From Marinomonas phaeophyticola (GTDB taxonomy: Bacteria; Pseudomonadota; Gammaproteobacteria; Pseudomonadales; Marinomonadaceae), in the NCBI RefSeq assembly GCF_026966905.1, contig NZ_JAPUBN010000019.1:248001-312000 (forward strand): a DNA stretch of 64,000 bases. Direction: 5' to 3'. The notes beneath the pieces were generated by a model that was given only the letters and a program-made list of their open reading frames with translations, was not told the origin of the DNA and searched no databases. Positions 8,374 to 17,827 of this stretch are shown here, piece by piece (the first letter of the stretch is position 1; each line of letters starts with the position of its first letter). The position numbers and the translations under genes were made by a program.

Positions 8374-9810
8374 TTAGAGAGTGGTTTGAATGCCATTTCT
8401 ACCATTGTCTTTTGCTTGATATAACGCATCATCGGTTCTAAGTAAAAAGTCATCTAGCTGCTCCTTAGGGCGATACGTTGTGATACCAAAACTCATGGTG
8501 ATTTTTGGTTCGATGGAGCTCCTGCTTAAGCTTCTTTGTATATTTAATGCAGTGTCTACCGCGTCATTTATAGACGTGTTTGAGAGGGCTATAATAAACT
8601 CTTCACCTCCCCAACGACAAATGGTGTCGCCCTTTTTTAAATGAGAGGTGCATATTTCAGAAACATGCTGAATGATTTTATCACCTGTTAAGTGACCATA
8701 GGTGTCATTGACTTTTTTGAAGTGATCGATATCTAGTAGCATCAAGGATAGCTTGGTGTTTTGTTTGTCGCTTTGTTCCATATAGTTTTTGATAATAGGT
8801 TCAAAGGCTTGTCGATTAAGTAGGCCGGAAAGTTTGTCTGTACTTGCCATATACAGCAAGTTTTTCTGATGGCGATTAAAGGTGATATGAGCAATTAATA
8901 ATACGGCTACTGTTACTAATACGCTTAATAGGAGATTTACTTTAAATGTGTTGGTTAGATCGTTCTCTGTTGACAAAGCATCTTGCTCTACAATGAGGTA
9001 CCAATTGAATTCATCAATAAAGCGGCTGTTTAAAAAGACTTTCTTATTCTGGTCCAAATAGTGACCTGAACTGGATTTAGTGGATAAAATCTTCTCTACA
9101 ATTACAGGGTTATTAATGTGTTCATTAAGGTTCTTATCATTATTAAAGCTTTCACCGTGAAGCGTTATGTTTCCTGAAATATCCGTAAAATAAACCGTGC
9201 GTTGATAGCGTTTTTGATAACTCGTTATTAGGTTTTTTACCATATCCAACGCTAGCCCGACACCGGTCACTCCAATGAAATTGCCTTCATAGTCCATCAC
9301 TTTATAATTAACAAAAACCGTCATTTTTGATGGCTTAGCGGTATCGTGATCTATGTTTATTTCATACGTTTGTTGGGATGGGGTGTTTCTGAAACTAAAG
9401 TACCAGCGGTCTAAAGGGTCATCACGGGTAACCACTTTTAGCTTGCCGTTGGGGTGATAGTAATTATGGCTGGCATTACTGACAAAATAACTGGTGACTG
9501 TGTTGTATTTAGTTTGGATCTCTTTCAAATATTTGATGACTTGCTGGGGGTCATTTTCACCATTCAGTTTCCAGTCACGGACAAAGGTGTCTTGAGCCAT
9601 TAGGGATGAAATAAAAATAGGCTTAAATAAATCGTGTTGGATCTCGGAGTAAATATTATTGCTTGTTAAGGGAAGGGAATCTTTTGATATTTGAGCTTCA
9701 ATAGAGCTGTGTGCCGCCTGATAGCTAAGCCAGCTTGTTACGAAAAAACCGGACAGTAATAGAATGGCGAGAAGAATACTAAAATGCTTTTGTTCTTTAA
9801 TCATTAACAA
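8374..9810 (-). CDS. Membrane diguanylate cyclase with periplasmic Cache sensor
   Basis: A 478-residue protein that probably makes cyclic di-GMP. Layout: membrane segment (about 10-32), periplasmic dCache-type sensor (about 35-285, with a DRWYFSF...NIDHDTAKP...VNYKVMDYEGNFIGVTGVGL pattern), second membrane segment (about 290-308), GGDEF domain (about 318-478). The active site is intact: WGGEEF at about 400-405, with DIDHFKKVNDTYGH before it. The inhibitory I-site, normally RxxD five residues before GGEEF, reads KKGD, so allosteric product inhibition may be weak or absent. The sensed ligand is unknown; Cache domains bind small molecules such as amino acids or organic acids. Confidence 0.9.
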   Translation of the reverse strand: MLMIKEQKHFSILLAILLLSGFFVTSWLSYQAAHSSIEAQISKDSLPLTSNNIYSEIQHDLFKPIFISSLMAQDTFVRDWKLNGENDPQQVIKYLKEIQTKYNTVTSYFVSNASHNYYHPNGKLKVVTRDDPLDRWYFSFRNTPSQQTYEINIDHDTAKPSKMTVFVNYKVMDYEGNFIGVTGVGLALDMVKNLITSYQKRYQRTVYFTDISGNITLHGESFNNDKNLNEHINNPVIVEKILSTKSSSGHYLDQNKKVFLNSRFIDEFNWYLIVEQDALSTENDLTNTFKVNLLLSVLVTVAVLLIAHITFNRHQKNLLYMASTDKLSGLLNRQAFEPIIKNYMEQSDKQNTKLSLMLLDIDHFKKVNDTYGHLTGDKIIQHVSEICTSHLKKGDTICRWGGEEFIIALSNTSINDAVDTALNIQRSLSRSSIEPKITMSFGITTYRPKEQLDDFLLRTDDALYQAKDNGRNGIQTTL

Positions 9811-10054
9811 ATTGTCTCAGATAATAAGAAGGAAGACTATTTTGAATGAATAGCACTCGAATACAAGTTGTTTTCTTAGTATGGGGCAAAAATAAAGGGG
9901 TATTTTAACCTGTTAATGTAATGTGGATAGCCGTTTTTTCTGTGCTTGTATGCCCTGTAGTTAGGCTATTGGGAGCTCTAGATATAAAAAACCAAACAAC
10001 CTTATCATAATAAAGTATGTCTGGGTTTTTTTAGGTTATCGAGAACCTAGTGTA

Positions 10055-10139
10055 TGGTGCGGATGGAGAGACTCGAACTCTCACGCCGTGAAGCACTGGA
10101 ACCTAAATCCAGCGTGTCTACCAATTCCACCACATCCGC
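10055..10139 (-). tRNA. tRNA-Leu (anticodon UAG, reads CUN)
   Basis: The minus strand folds as a class II tRNA. The acceptor stem GCGGATG pairs with CATCCGC, followed by discriminator A and an encoded CCA. D arm TGGTAGACACG is present, the anticodon stem CTGGA/TCCAG encloses loop TTTAGGT (anticodon TAG), a long variable arm follows, and the T arm contains GTTCGAGTC. The overall pattern matches tRNA-Leu of the E. coli leuW type. It stands alone between the diguanylate cyclase and DUF599 genes. Confidence 0.95.
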
Positions 10140-10314
10140 AAAATTAGGTGGCGAAATAATACTTGTTTTTTAGCTAATAGCAAATGTTTTTTTCATAGAT
10201 TAGATAGATTTGTCTATGTCATTCATATAAATCAACAATGAAAATAAGACATAGAAAGGGGAACATGTTTAAATAATCCATCATTAATCTGCTCGGGATG
10301 TTGGACTTTAGTAT

Positions 10315-11046
10315 ATGATCATGTTGTCGAATTTATTTATGCTAAATACGGTTAATGTATACACATTGATTTTCTTTCTCACATGTTGGTGGGGATATGC
10401 TTGGTACGCTCAATATAACTCACGTCGAAAAGCTTGCTTGGTTAGTGTGCTGCATCAATATCGTATTGCATGGATGAGCCGATTGTTAAAACGAGATAAT
10501 CGGATTGCAGATACATCCGTTATGGCGAATTTAGAGCGCAGTAGTTTATTTTTTGCATCAAGCTCGTTGATCATAATTGCGGGTTTGTTTACGGCGTTTA
10601 ATTATTCCGAAAAGGCCATAGACGTTATTTCTGAATTTTATATACTGGCTCCGAACAGTTCCCATGAATGGGAATTAAAAATTATTATGTTAGTGGTTAT
10701 TTTTGCCTACGCATTTTTTACCTTTACTTGGTCTGTTAGGCAGTACAACTTTTGCTCCGTTTTAGTGGGTAGCGCACCTTTGGCATCGGAAGTGGGCACC
10801 ACAGATGAAGAAAGGGAGTACTACGCTTTGCACATGGCCAAAGTCTGCTCTTTAGCGGCCAATCAATTTAATTACGGGTTACGTGCATACTATTTTGCTA
10901 TGGCATTTTGTGGCTGGTTTATTGGACCTTATTTTTGTATGGCGAGCAGTTTGTGTGTGGTTTTAGTATTATACCGCCGAGAATTTCGCTCGAAGACTTT
11001 TAAAACTTTAAATCGTGGATTGGTTATCAAAGAACATGCTTCCTAA
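10315..11046 (+). CDS. DUF599 family membrane protein
   Basis: A 243-residue integral membrane protein of the DUF599 family, whose function is unknown. Hydrophobic segments are at about 12-32, 77-97, 120-142 and 190-225. Typical family features are the early WWGYAWYAQ region, RIAWM with basic residues after the first membrane segment, and FTWSVRQYNFCSVLVGSAP (about 142-160) in the middle. Two ATG codons (10315 and 10321) could start it. The O-methyltransferase start overlaps its 3' end by 11 bases. Confidence 0.75.
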   Translation: MIMLSNLFMLNTVNVYTLIFFLTCWWGYAWYAQYNSRRKACLVSVLHQYRIAWMSRLLKRDNRIADTSVMANLERSSLFFASSSLIIIAGLFTAFNYSEKAIDVISEFYILAPNSSHEWELKIIMLVVIFAYAFFTFTWSVRQYNFCSVLVGSAPLASEVGTTDEEREYYALHMAKVCSLAANQFNYGLRAYYFAMAFCGWFIGPYFCMASSLCVVLVLYRREFRSKTFKTLNRGLVIKEHAS

Positions 11047-11736
11047 TTTTCCTGCTCAGGTGCCAGAGGATTTGCCCCCTAAAAATCGTACAGTCCAAAT
11101 GAATGATGCTTTATATCAATATTTAGTAGATCATTCTGTTAGGGAATCGGATCTACTGACGCAATTACGTAAAGAGACGGCCCAGTATCATATGGCCAGA
11201 ATGCAGCTATCCCCTGAAGTGGGGCAATTCTTGTCTTTGATGGTCAAGTTATTAGCTCCGAAGAAATTATTAGAAATTGGGGTTTTTACAGGCTATAGCA
11301 CCTTATCTATTGCACAAGCGATGACGACAGACGCTAAGCTGATTGCGTTAGAAAAAAACAGATGTGGCTAGACATCGCCAATCGATACATAGAGGAAGCG
11401 GGCTTAAACAATCAAGTGCAGACGATCTGTGGGAAAGCACTCGAGTCTTTAGTACCTTTGATTGAATTTGAGAAAGGGACATTTGATTTTATTTTTATCG
11501 ATGCAGATAAAGCCAACTTGATTGAATATTACCAACAGTGTAAACGGTTGCTAAAAAGTGGAGGATGTATTGCGATAGACAACACCCTCTGGTGGGGCAA
11601 TGTGGCGGATGAGTCTTTTAATGATAAGGACACTCATATTGTTCGACAGTTGAATACCTTAATTCATCAAGACCAAGAGGTAGATGTCTCGTTATTGTCT
11701 ATTGGTGATGGATTAACTCTCATTAGAAAAAAATAA
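11036..11736 (+). pseudogene. Class I SAM-dependent O-methyltransferase, frameshifted
   Basis: Two reading frames together make one catechol/caffeoyl-CoA-type O-methyltransferase (methyltransferase family 3). The first frame (11036-11371) holds the N-terminal helices and SAM motif I, LLEIGVFTGYSTLSIA. The second (about 11362-11736) continues with WLDIANRYIEEAGL, then FDFIFIDADKANLIEYY and GGCIAIDNTLWWGNV, both family signatures with metal-binding Asp/Asn. The break lies at a run of seven A (11350-11356). One extra A would restore the frame, giving ALEKKQMWLDIAN. A missing base from a read error or a true mutation both fit. The sequence there, A AAA AAC, also resembles a -1 slippery site, but this family is not known to use one. 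Confidence 0.8.
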
Positions 11737-11826
11737 GGAAGCCGGTAAAAATACCGAAAACGAAAAATCAAGAGTGATTCTTTCGTATTAATTTCAGTAT
11801 TTGTTGTGTTTTTTAGGTTTCTTTCT

Positions 11827-11853
11827 CTTGAAATTCCTTTTAATGGCATTACC
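11827..11853 (+). promoter_or_regulatory. Possible heat-shock (sigma-32) promoter for htpG
   Basis: CTTGAA (11827-11832), the sigma-32 -35 core, is followed after 14 bp by CATTACC, which partly matches the CCCCATnT -10 box. It lies about 75 bases before the htpG start. htpG belongs to the sigma-32 regulon in E. coli, so a site here is expected, but the -10 match is poor. Confidence 0.3.
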
Positions 11854-11927
11854 TAGTGAGTACTCGTTAGAACTTACAAGGGTCACTTTTTTGAGTGATC
11901 TGCCATTTTAGAGGAGCACTTTGTAAC

Positions 11928-13856
11928 ATGGCAACTGATACACAAAAAGAAACGTTAGGCTTTCAAACAGAAGTGAAACAACTTCTTCATTTGATGATCC
12001 ATTCTTTGTATTCTAATAAAGAAATTTTCCTACGTGAGCTAATTTCCAACTCATCAGACGCGGTTGATAAATTACGTTTTGAAGCCGTATCTAATGCCGA
12101 TTTGCTTGCTCAAGATCCAAACTTACGCATTCGTGTTGAATTTGATAAAGAAGCTAAGACCATTGTCATTGATGATAATGGTATCGGTATGACACGCGAA
12201 GATGCAATTGCCAACCTAGGTACTATTGCTAAGTCTGGTACCGCGTCTTTCCTTGAAAAATTAAGTGGTGATGAGAAAAAAGACAGCCAATTGATCGGTC
12301 AATTTGGTGTAGGTTTTTATTCTGCTTTCATCGTTGCGGATTCTGTCGCAGTAGAAACCCGTTATGCTGGTGCAGCGACAAATGAAGCGGTTCGCTGGGT
12401 TTCTGATGGTTCTGGTGAATTCACAATTGAAAACATCGAAAAAGAAACTCGTGGTACTCGCATTACGTTGCATTTGAAAGCGGAAGAACTTGAATTCGCA
12501 GAAAATCACCGTCTACGTACGTTAATCACTAAGTATTCTGACCATATTTCCATTCCTGTTGAAATGGAAAAAGTGGTTTATCCTGAAATGGATGAAGAAG
12601 GCAATCCAAAGCCTGTTGACGAAAACAAAGCGCCAGAATTCGAAGCGGTGAACTCAGCGAAAGCACTTTGGACGCGTGGTCGTAATGACGTGACTGAAGA
12701 AGAATACAAAGAGTTCTACAAGCACGTTTCCCATGACTTCCAAGATCCGTTGAAATGGTCTCATAACAAGGTTGAAGGTAAATTAGAATACACTAGCCTG
12801 TTGTACATTCCTTCAAAAGCACCTTACGATCTTTGGAATCGTGATATGCAGCGTGGTTTGAAATTGTACGTACAGCGTGTCTTTATCATGGATGAAGCGG
12901 AAGCGTTCTTGCCGCCTTACATGCGTTTCGTTAAAGGTGTTGTGGATTCAAATGATTTATCTTTGAACGTATCACGTGAAATTCTGCAGAACGACAGTGC
13001 GGTTGATTCTATGCGCTCTGCCTTGACTAAGCGTGTTTTAGACATGTTAACTAAAATGTCTAAAAATGAGCCTGAGCAGTATCAAGCATTTTGGGATGAA
13101 TTTGGTAATGTTATCAAAGAAGGCCCAGCAGATGATATGGGTAACAAAGATAAGATTGCTGGTCTATTGCGCTTTAGTACAACGAAAGACGATGCACCAG
13201 AGCAAACACATTCTTTGGCTAACTACATTGAACGTATGCCTGAAGGGCAAGATAAGATTTACTACATCTATGCTGAAAATCATAATACAGCGAAAAACAG
13301 CCCTCATTTAGAGATCTTGCGTAAGAAAGGTTTTGAAGTTTTATTGCTAAGTGATCGCATTGATGAATGGATGATGTCTTCACTGCAAGAGTTTGATGGC
13401 AAATCTTTCCAAGATGTCACTAAAGGCAAACTTGATTTAGAAGAAGACAGTTCTGAAGAAGCGAAAAAGGCAAAAGAAGAACAAGCTGAGAAAATGAAAC
13501 CTCTGTTAGATCGCATGACAGAAGTATTAAAAGAGAAAGTAACCGCAGTGAAAACCACTGATCGCTTAACCTCTTCTCCAGCGTGTCTGGTTGTAGGTGA
13601 ATACGATATGGGTCTGCAAATGCGTCGTTTGCTTGAGCAAGCGGGTCAGCAATTGCCAGAGTCTAAGCCTAGCTTAGAGATCAACCCAGAGCATCCAATT
13701 GTTGTTAAAATGGATGTTGAATCTGATGAAGAGCGTTTCACAGATATGGCTTGGTTACTGTTTGAACAAGCGACCTTGTCTGAAGGTGGTCAACTTGAAG
13801 ATCCAGCGACCTTTGTTAGTCGTATGAATAAGTTGATTGTTCAGCTAAGTCAGTAA
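11928..13856 (+). CDS. htpG: Molecular chaperone HtpG (bacterial Hsp90)
   Basis: A cytoplasmic ATP-dependent Hsp90 chaperone of 642 residues, starting [21 protein letters not shown] prefer ATG 11928, preceded by GAGGAG, over an in-frame ATG at 11895 that would add an atypical N-terminus. N-terminal ATPase motifs are complete: [18 protein letters not shown] (about 80-85) and GQFGVGFYS (about 124-132). The middle domain holds the catalytic-arginine region (NVSREILQ, about 345-352). A charged [15 protein letters not shown] linker (about 500-515) leads to the dimerisation domain. Length and motifs match the family. A strong terminator follows. Confidence 0.97.
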   Translation: MATDTQKETLGFQTEVKQLLHLMIHSLYSNKEIFLRELISNSSDAVDKLRFEAVSNADLLAQDPNLRIRVEFDKEAKTIVIDDNGIGMTREDAIANLGTIAKSGTASFLEKLSGDEKKDSQLIGQFGVGFYSAFIVADSVAVETRYAGAATNEAVRWVSDGSGEFTIENIEKETRGTRITLHLKAEELEFAENHRLRTLITKYSDHISIPVEMEKVVYPEMDEEGNPKPVDENKAPEFEAVNSAKALWTRGRNDVTEEEYKEFYKHVSHDFQDPLKWSHNKVEGKLEYTSLLYIPSKAPYDLWNRDMQRGLKLYVQRVFIMDEAEAFLPPYMRFVKGVVDSNDLSLNVSREILQNDSAVDSMRSALTKRVLDMLTKMSKNEPEQYQAFWDEFGNVIKEGPADDMGNKDKIAGLLRFSTTKDDAPEQTHSLANYIERMPEGQDKIYYIYAENHNTAKNSPHLEILRKKGFEVLLLSDRIDEWMMSSLQEFDGKSFQDVTKGKLDLEEDSSEEAKKAKEEQAEKMKPLLDRMTEVLKEKVTAVKTTDRLTSSPACLVVGEYDMGLQMRRLLEQAGQQLPESKPSLEINPEHPIVVKMDVESDEERFTDMAWLLFEQATLSEGGQLEDPATFVSRMNKLIVQLSQ

Positions 13857-13882
13857 AACAGCTTCTATGAATTGACTGATAA

Positions 13883-13914
13883 AAACCGCCTCTAGTGATA
13901 GTGGCGGTTTTTTT
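13883..13914 (+). terminator. Rho-independent terminator after htpG
   Basis: AACCGCC pairs with GGCGGTT around a 12-base loop and runs into seven T; A residues precede the stem. It starts 27 bases after the htpG stop. Confidence 0.9.
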
Positions 13915-13958
13915 GATTATAACGATGACGAATTCTGATCTCTCTAGTTAGGAATATT

Positions 13959-14369
13959 ATGTTTACACTTGTTGAACTAACCGTTGAGGATGTTTTACCC
14001 ATTCGACAGCGAGTTCTCTGGCCTCAAAAGCCGATGTCTTTCTCTGAAGTTAAGGGGGATGCAAGCGCACGCCATTACGGTGTAATGAAGCAAGAGTCGC
14101 TCATTTGTGTCGGTTCATTTTATCAAGAGGGTACGACTGTCCGCCTGCGTAAGTTTGCCACATTGCCAGCCTATCAAGGACAAGGGGCAGGGCGTTTTAT
14201 GCTGGAATCGATAATGCCGCTTTTACGGCAATCTGGAGCCACTCATTTTTGGTGTGACGCCCGTGAAAGTGCGAAAGCCTTTTATCAAAAGTTTGGATTA
14301 ACCCCCGAAGGTGACCGCTTTTATAAATCCGATATTCCTTACTATAAGATGGTCACAAGACTTTCCTAA
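13959..14369 (+). CDS. GNAT family N-acetyltransferase
   Basis: A 136-residue GNAT-fold acetyltransferase. Acetyl-CoA-binding motif A is LRKFATLPAYQGQGAGRFML (about 64-83), containing the Q-x-x-G-x-G/A core. Motif B follows as FWCDARESAKAFYQKFGLTPEGDRF. The opening VEDVLPIRQRVLWPQKPM resembles a common, poorly characterised GNAT subfamily in gammaproteobacteria. The substrate is unknown. It is a single gene between the htpG terminator and the bidirectional terminator at 14514. Confidence 0.85.
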   Translation: MFTLVELTVEDVLPIRQRVLWPQKPMSFSEVKGDASARHYGVMKQESLICVGSFYQEGTTVRLRKFATLPAYQGQGAGRFMLESIMPLLRQSGATHFWCDARESAKAFYQKFGLTPEGDRFYKSDIPYYKMVTRLS

Positions 14370-14513
14370 TATTTGATTGGAAAAATTGAACTGTTTAAGG
14401 AAAGCTATGAATACCTTTGATGAACTATGCTAGAAATTGGCTTATGTTTGAAACAATAGATTACTAAAATGTGTCAGTAGTGACTTCAGACCTACAATAT
14501 AACTTGCTAAATC

Positions 14514-14543
14514 AAAACCGCCACTTATGATCGTAGCGGTTTT
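14514..14543. terminator. Bidirectional terminator between the GNAT gene and the catabolic operon
   Basis: AAAACCGC pairs with GCGGTTTT around a 14-base loop. A and T runs on the two sides allow it to end the plus-strand GNAT transcript and the long minus-strand operon ending at 14593. The rest of gap 14370-14592 holds nothing I can support. Confidence 0.7.
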
Positions 14544-14592
14544 AGATTTGCTGATTAAGGTAAATAATTTAAAATAATCTGCAGACACTTGG

Positions 14593-14916
14593 TTAGTCTA
14601 TATGAAAAACCTCTTTCATATTTAACCACCATTCTTCTTGAGGCGTTTCTGGCCATTGCTCCTGCATAGGTTTCATATACTCCCACCATTTGATGGTTTC
14701 AGGGTCTTGTGCCATCGCTTTCATATCTGTGGTGAAATTGTCTCCAGTGTACTCAAAATAGGAGAAGAGAATGTCTTCATGTAAAAAAATTGAGTAATTC
14801 TGGATATTAGACTTTTTAATTTGTGCTAATACACCAGGCCATACGGCAGCGTGTTCTTTGACATACAGTTCAAGATACTCTTTCTTTATGCGAATGGTTT
14901 GACCATATCTTTTCAT
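14593..14916 (-). CDS. L-rhamnose mutarotase family protein (RhaM/YiiL-like)
   Basis: A 107-residue ferredoxin-like dimeric mutarotase of the RhaM/YiiL family, which interconverts alpha and beta anomers of L-rhamnose or similar L-sugars. Family sites are EYLELYVKEHAAVWPGVL (catalytic His about 22), NYSIFLHEDILFSYFEY, WWEYMKPMQ and the closing EEWWLNMKEVFH, a hallmark C-terminus. An AAGGAGG-type ribosome site lies just upstream. It is the last gene of the minus-strand catabolic operon, 17 bases after the IdnD-like gene. No rhamnose isomerase or kinase is present, so the true substrate may be another L-sugar handled by the dehydrogenases nearby. Confidence 0.85.
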   Translation of the reverse strand: MKRYGQTIRIKKEYLELYVKEHAAVWPGVLAQIKKSNIQNYSIFLHEDILFSYFEYTGDNFTTDMKAMAQDPETIKWWEYMKPMQEQWPETPQEEWWLNMKEVFHID

Positions 14917-14933
14917 AAACCCTCCTTTTAATC

Positions 14934-15958
14934 TTAAGGTATTATTACTTGAACCTTTCCGATTGCTTTTCCACTTGTTGCTAGTGTAAAAGCATCATCA
15001 ATATTATTTAAGCTATATTGTTTAGCGATCAGCAGGTCAAAATCAAATAGGTTGCTTTCAATGACTGAGATTGCTTGAGTAAATTCAGTATTAAATTGAA
15101 ATGAACCAATTACCTGGATTTCTTTAAGCATGATTTTATTTAAGTTAGCTGGTGTATTGGATGTCTGCATATTAGATAGAATTGAAATTGCCCCCCTTTT
15201 TTTACTGACTCTAATGCAAAATTAAAGGCATGTATCGAGCCGCTCGCTTCAATGATTGCATCAAACTTATCTAGGTAATCTGACGATTCAAATTGATCAA
15301 TGATGAGCCCATTTTTGGCGCCTAACTTAACCCCTAATGCGACCGACTCGGGTTTTAAATCTAGGCAGGTGACAGTGGCTCCTTTAGAAAGCGCAGCCAC
15401 AATGGCAAGTAACCCCATAGGGCCGCAACCTGTCACTAGAACGTTGTCTGATGCGTTTATGTTGGCTTGGTTGACCGAGTGGAGAGAGCAGCCTAATGGT
15501 TCGGCAAAAGCCAAATGCTTTGCTTTTGTTGTTTCTTTTACCGGGATGCAGCATTTTGCTGGAAACACAATATGGGATTGAAAGAAGCCGTCTATATGAG
15601 GAAGTGTGAGTGCAGATCCTGGGAATTTTTTCTGTAAGCAAAAATTCTCTTTTCCTGCTAGGCAATAGCTGCATCCTCCACATGCGATTATGGGGTTTAG
15701 TGCAACGAGTTGTCCCATTTTAAATGAAGAACCGTTAGGGTCTTGAATTTGTCCACAAGCTTCGTGACCAAGAGTTAAGGCTCGATTTAATTTAAAACCG
15801 GCATTTTCAAAATGATTGAAATAATGCATATCGGTTCCGCATATACCGGCAACATCAATTTTTATGAGTACATACCCTTCCGGAATGTCTGAAGGAATCT
15901 CGGCTTTAGAAACGGAGAGTGTTTTAGCTTGAGTGAGTTTAGAGGTGATAGCAGTCAT
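14934..15958 (-). pseudogene. Zinc alcohol dehydrogenase, L-idonate 5-dehydrogenase (IdnD)-like, frameshifted
   Basis: Two frames make one medium-chain zinc dehydrogenase. The first (15958 down to about 15180) has the catalytic-zinc motifs GICGTDMHY and LGHEACG, the structural-zinc cluster CGGCSYCLAGKENFC, the IdnD-like GSALTLPHIDGFF, and the nucleotide-binding GCGPMGLLA. The second (ending at 14934) continues with NMQTSNTPANLN and MLKEIQVIGSFQFNTEF, which aligns with the IdnD C-terminus. The break lies in a run read on the minus strand as seven A then six G (about 15200-15212); one more base restores VKKGG followed by AISIL. Relatives oxidise L-idonate or similar polyols and sugar acids. If the break is real, the dehydrogenase step of this operon is lost. 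Confidence 0.8.
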
Positions 15959-15969
15959 TGAATAAATCC

Positions 15970-16701
15970 TTAAAAACCGATTGAATAGCCAGCATCAACA
16001 GGAAGAGCTACTCCGTTAATGTAAGTGGACTCTGGAGATGCTAAGAAATAACAGGCATCTGCGACATTTTGAGCGGTTCCAAATTTTCTGGTTGGAATGC
16101 GTCCAAGAATTTTTTCACGTCTTTCTGGATCTTTTTTTAGGATCGCATCGGTCATATCTGTGGCTATAAATCCTGGGCAAACGGCATTGCAGCGGATGCC
16201 GAATAATGCCGCATCAACAGCAATACTTCTTGTCAGTCCGATAACAGCCGTTTTTGATGTGACGTAAGCGGCCGAGTTTGGTAACGCGATCAGTCCCGCC
16301 ATTGACGATATATTAATAATAGATCCGCCACGGTCTTTTTGAAGTTCAACATATCTACCGCATGCTTTGATTACGGATTTAACATTAATATTTAGGATGT
16401 TATCTAATTCAATGTCCTCTATTTCCCACGCTGGTTTCTTTAAGTGAACACCAGCATTGTTGATTAAGGCAGATATATCTTGGGTCTTTTCAAAAACTTT
16501 ATCGAGATAAGATGTGTCTTGCCAGCCAGATAAGTCATGTTCAATAAAAACCAGATCACCAGAGTCCATTTTTTGACTCAACTGGGCTAGATCTCCTAAG
16601 GTTCTTGCTACCACAAAGACGGTAAACCCCATGTCGAGAAATTTTTTTGTTTGTATAAAACCTAGGCCTTTATTTCCGCCAGTAATGAGTACATTGGGCA
16701 T
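15970..16701 (-). CDS. SDR family oxidoreductase (gluconate 5-dehydrogenase-like)
   Basis: A 243-residue classical short-chain dehydrogenase. It has the nucleotide-binding TGGNKGLGF (about 7-15), NNAGVH (about 82-87), catalytic Ser in IINISSMAG, YxxxK in AAYVTSKTA (about 146-154), and PGFIATDMT. The NNAGVHLKKP region and its position beside an IdnD-like gene resemble IdnO/gluconate 5-dehydrogenase, which reduces 5-keto sugar acids with NAD(P)H. The exact substrate is an inference. It starts 7 bases after the upstream gene and ends 11 bases before the IdnD-like gene, so it is an operon member. Confidence 0.85.
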   Translation of the reverse strand: MPNVLITGGNKGLGFIQTKKFLDMGFTVFVVARTLGDLAQLSQKMDSGDLVFIEHDLSGWQDTSYLDKVFEKTQDISALINNAGVHLKKPAWEIEDIELDNILNINVKSVIKACGRYVELQKDRGGSIINISSMAGLIALPNSAAYVTSKTAVIGLTRSIAVDAALFGIRCNAVCPGFIATDMTDAILKKDPERREKILGRIPTRKFGTAQNVADACYFLASPESTYINGVALPVDAGYSIGF

Positions 16702-16708
16702 TTTCTTC

Positions 16709-17827
16709 TCACTTGTAATGTTTTAAATATAAAGAGTTTAAATGAGCAACAAAGGTGTCACATTCAATGTTGTTCCTAAAAAAATCCGGGAAAATAAGGC
16801 AAACGTCATCCACAAAGCCGAGAAACCATTCGTCACGAGGGCGAGTCCAAGCGTTACTCATGGTGTTATATACCCCGTTGAAAAAATGATGATATAACTT
16901 GTCGGTTTTTAATTTATTCCATGACCCCAAGTGCGCTGGCTGACCTTCATTTTGTAAATAAATGGATGATTGGATTGGCTCTGATGAAATCCATGTGGCA
17001 AATTTTATCGCGTCATCAGGATGCGAGGTTTGGGCTGAGACGGCAACGCCTGCACCACCTAAGATGGACCGGCGAATATTGCTGTTATCAAAAGTAGGCA
17101 GATCCAAATAGGAGAGAGTGTTATCGCGGAACCCCGGTCTGATGTAGTTTACATACCCAAATAGACAGGGAGAGTAGGCAAAATCATTGGTTGTTGACAA
17201 TAAATCCAATACATCTATTGGGTTCCAGTCTACCGCTTCCGGAGGGGAGAGCTGATATAATCGACGAAGTAGGCTTAAGCATGATGCTGTTTTCTGCGGA
17301 TCAAAGAAGACACCTTGAGCCGCAGGAAAGGTTTCATTCAAACTTGCCAATAAGGTCAATAGTGCATCAAAGGCATCCACTGGTTTTAGTGGAGTAATGG
17401 ACTTATAAGAACGAGCATCAGATGCAAAAAAATCTTTCCATTGTTTGGGTATAGGAAGCTTAAGATCCGGTCGATACACTGCAACTTGGCAAGCGGCATC
17501 AACCGCATATGCCCACGATATCCCATTATATATATAACTCTCGTGAGATCCTCCGATCGAGTTGTTTGCTAAGTCTGCATTGTCTGGTAAGGGGAGTAGG
17601 CACCCATTTAGCGCAACTTGGCCGACATGGGGGTGGTCTAAAATAATAAAATCGTATTTTTTTGCTAATTCGGAAATAGATGCATCGGCAAACTCTTGTA
17701 ACGTACGAACCTTCCATTCAATATCGACGTCGGTTTGCTTAGCGTACTCATTTGATGCCGCTATAAGACAGTCAAGACCGCGAGGATGGTTCCATGTGAT
17801 GCCTTTTAGTTTTATTCGTTCGGACAT
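16709..17827 (-). CDS. Extracellular solute-binding protein homologue lacking a signal peptide
   Basis: A 372-residue protein that looks like a family 1 ABC solute-binding protein: an early KLKGITWNHPRGLDCLIAAS, FIILDHPHVGQVALNGCLLPL, YAVDAACQVAVYRP, and LGGAGVAVSAQTSHPDDAIKFATWISS late, a typical SBP block. It starts MSERIKLKG with no hydrophobic signal segment, and no alternative upstream start supplies one because the frame overlaps the Gfo/Idh gene by 16 bases. So it should stay in the cytoplasm unless exported by another route. It sits within a catabolic operon with no permease on its strand. Its role is unknown; a ligand-binding partner or sensor for the pathway is one possibility. Confidence 0.75.
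   Translation of the reverse strand: MSERIKLKGITWNHPRGLDCLIAASNEYAKQTDVDIEWKVRTLQEFADASISELAKKYDFIILDHPHVGQVALNGCLLPLPDNADLANNSIGGSHESYIYNGISWAYAVDAACQVAVYRPDLKLPIPKQWKDFFASDARSYKSITPLKPVDAFDALLTLLASLNETFPAAQGVFFDPQKTASCLSLLRRLYQLSPPEAVDWNPIDVLDLLSTTNDFAYSPCLFGYVNYIRPGFRDNTLSYLDLPTFDNSNIRRSILGGAGVAVSAQTSHPDDAIKFATWISSEPIQSSIYLQNEGQPAHLGSWNKLKTDKLYHHFFNGVYNTMSNAWTRPRDEWFLGFVDDVCLIFPDFFRNNIECDTFVAHLNSLYLKHYK

Noticed and set aside
10031..10049. TAGGTT/AACCTA hairpin next to the tRNA as terminator
   Set aside because: In the tRNA direction the stem is followed by A and C, not T; in the other direction the T-run precedes the stem.
11350..11362. Programmed -1 frameshift in the O-methyltransferase (A AAA AAC)
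   Set aside because: This enzyme family is encoded in one frame elsewhere, and a single missing A fits the homopolymer pattern seen in three other genes.
11895..11927. Longer HtpG start (11 extra residues)
   Set aside because: The [12 protein letters not shown] start has GAGGAG upstream and matches the family; the extension does not.
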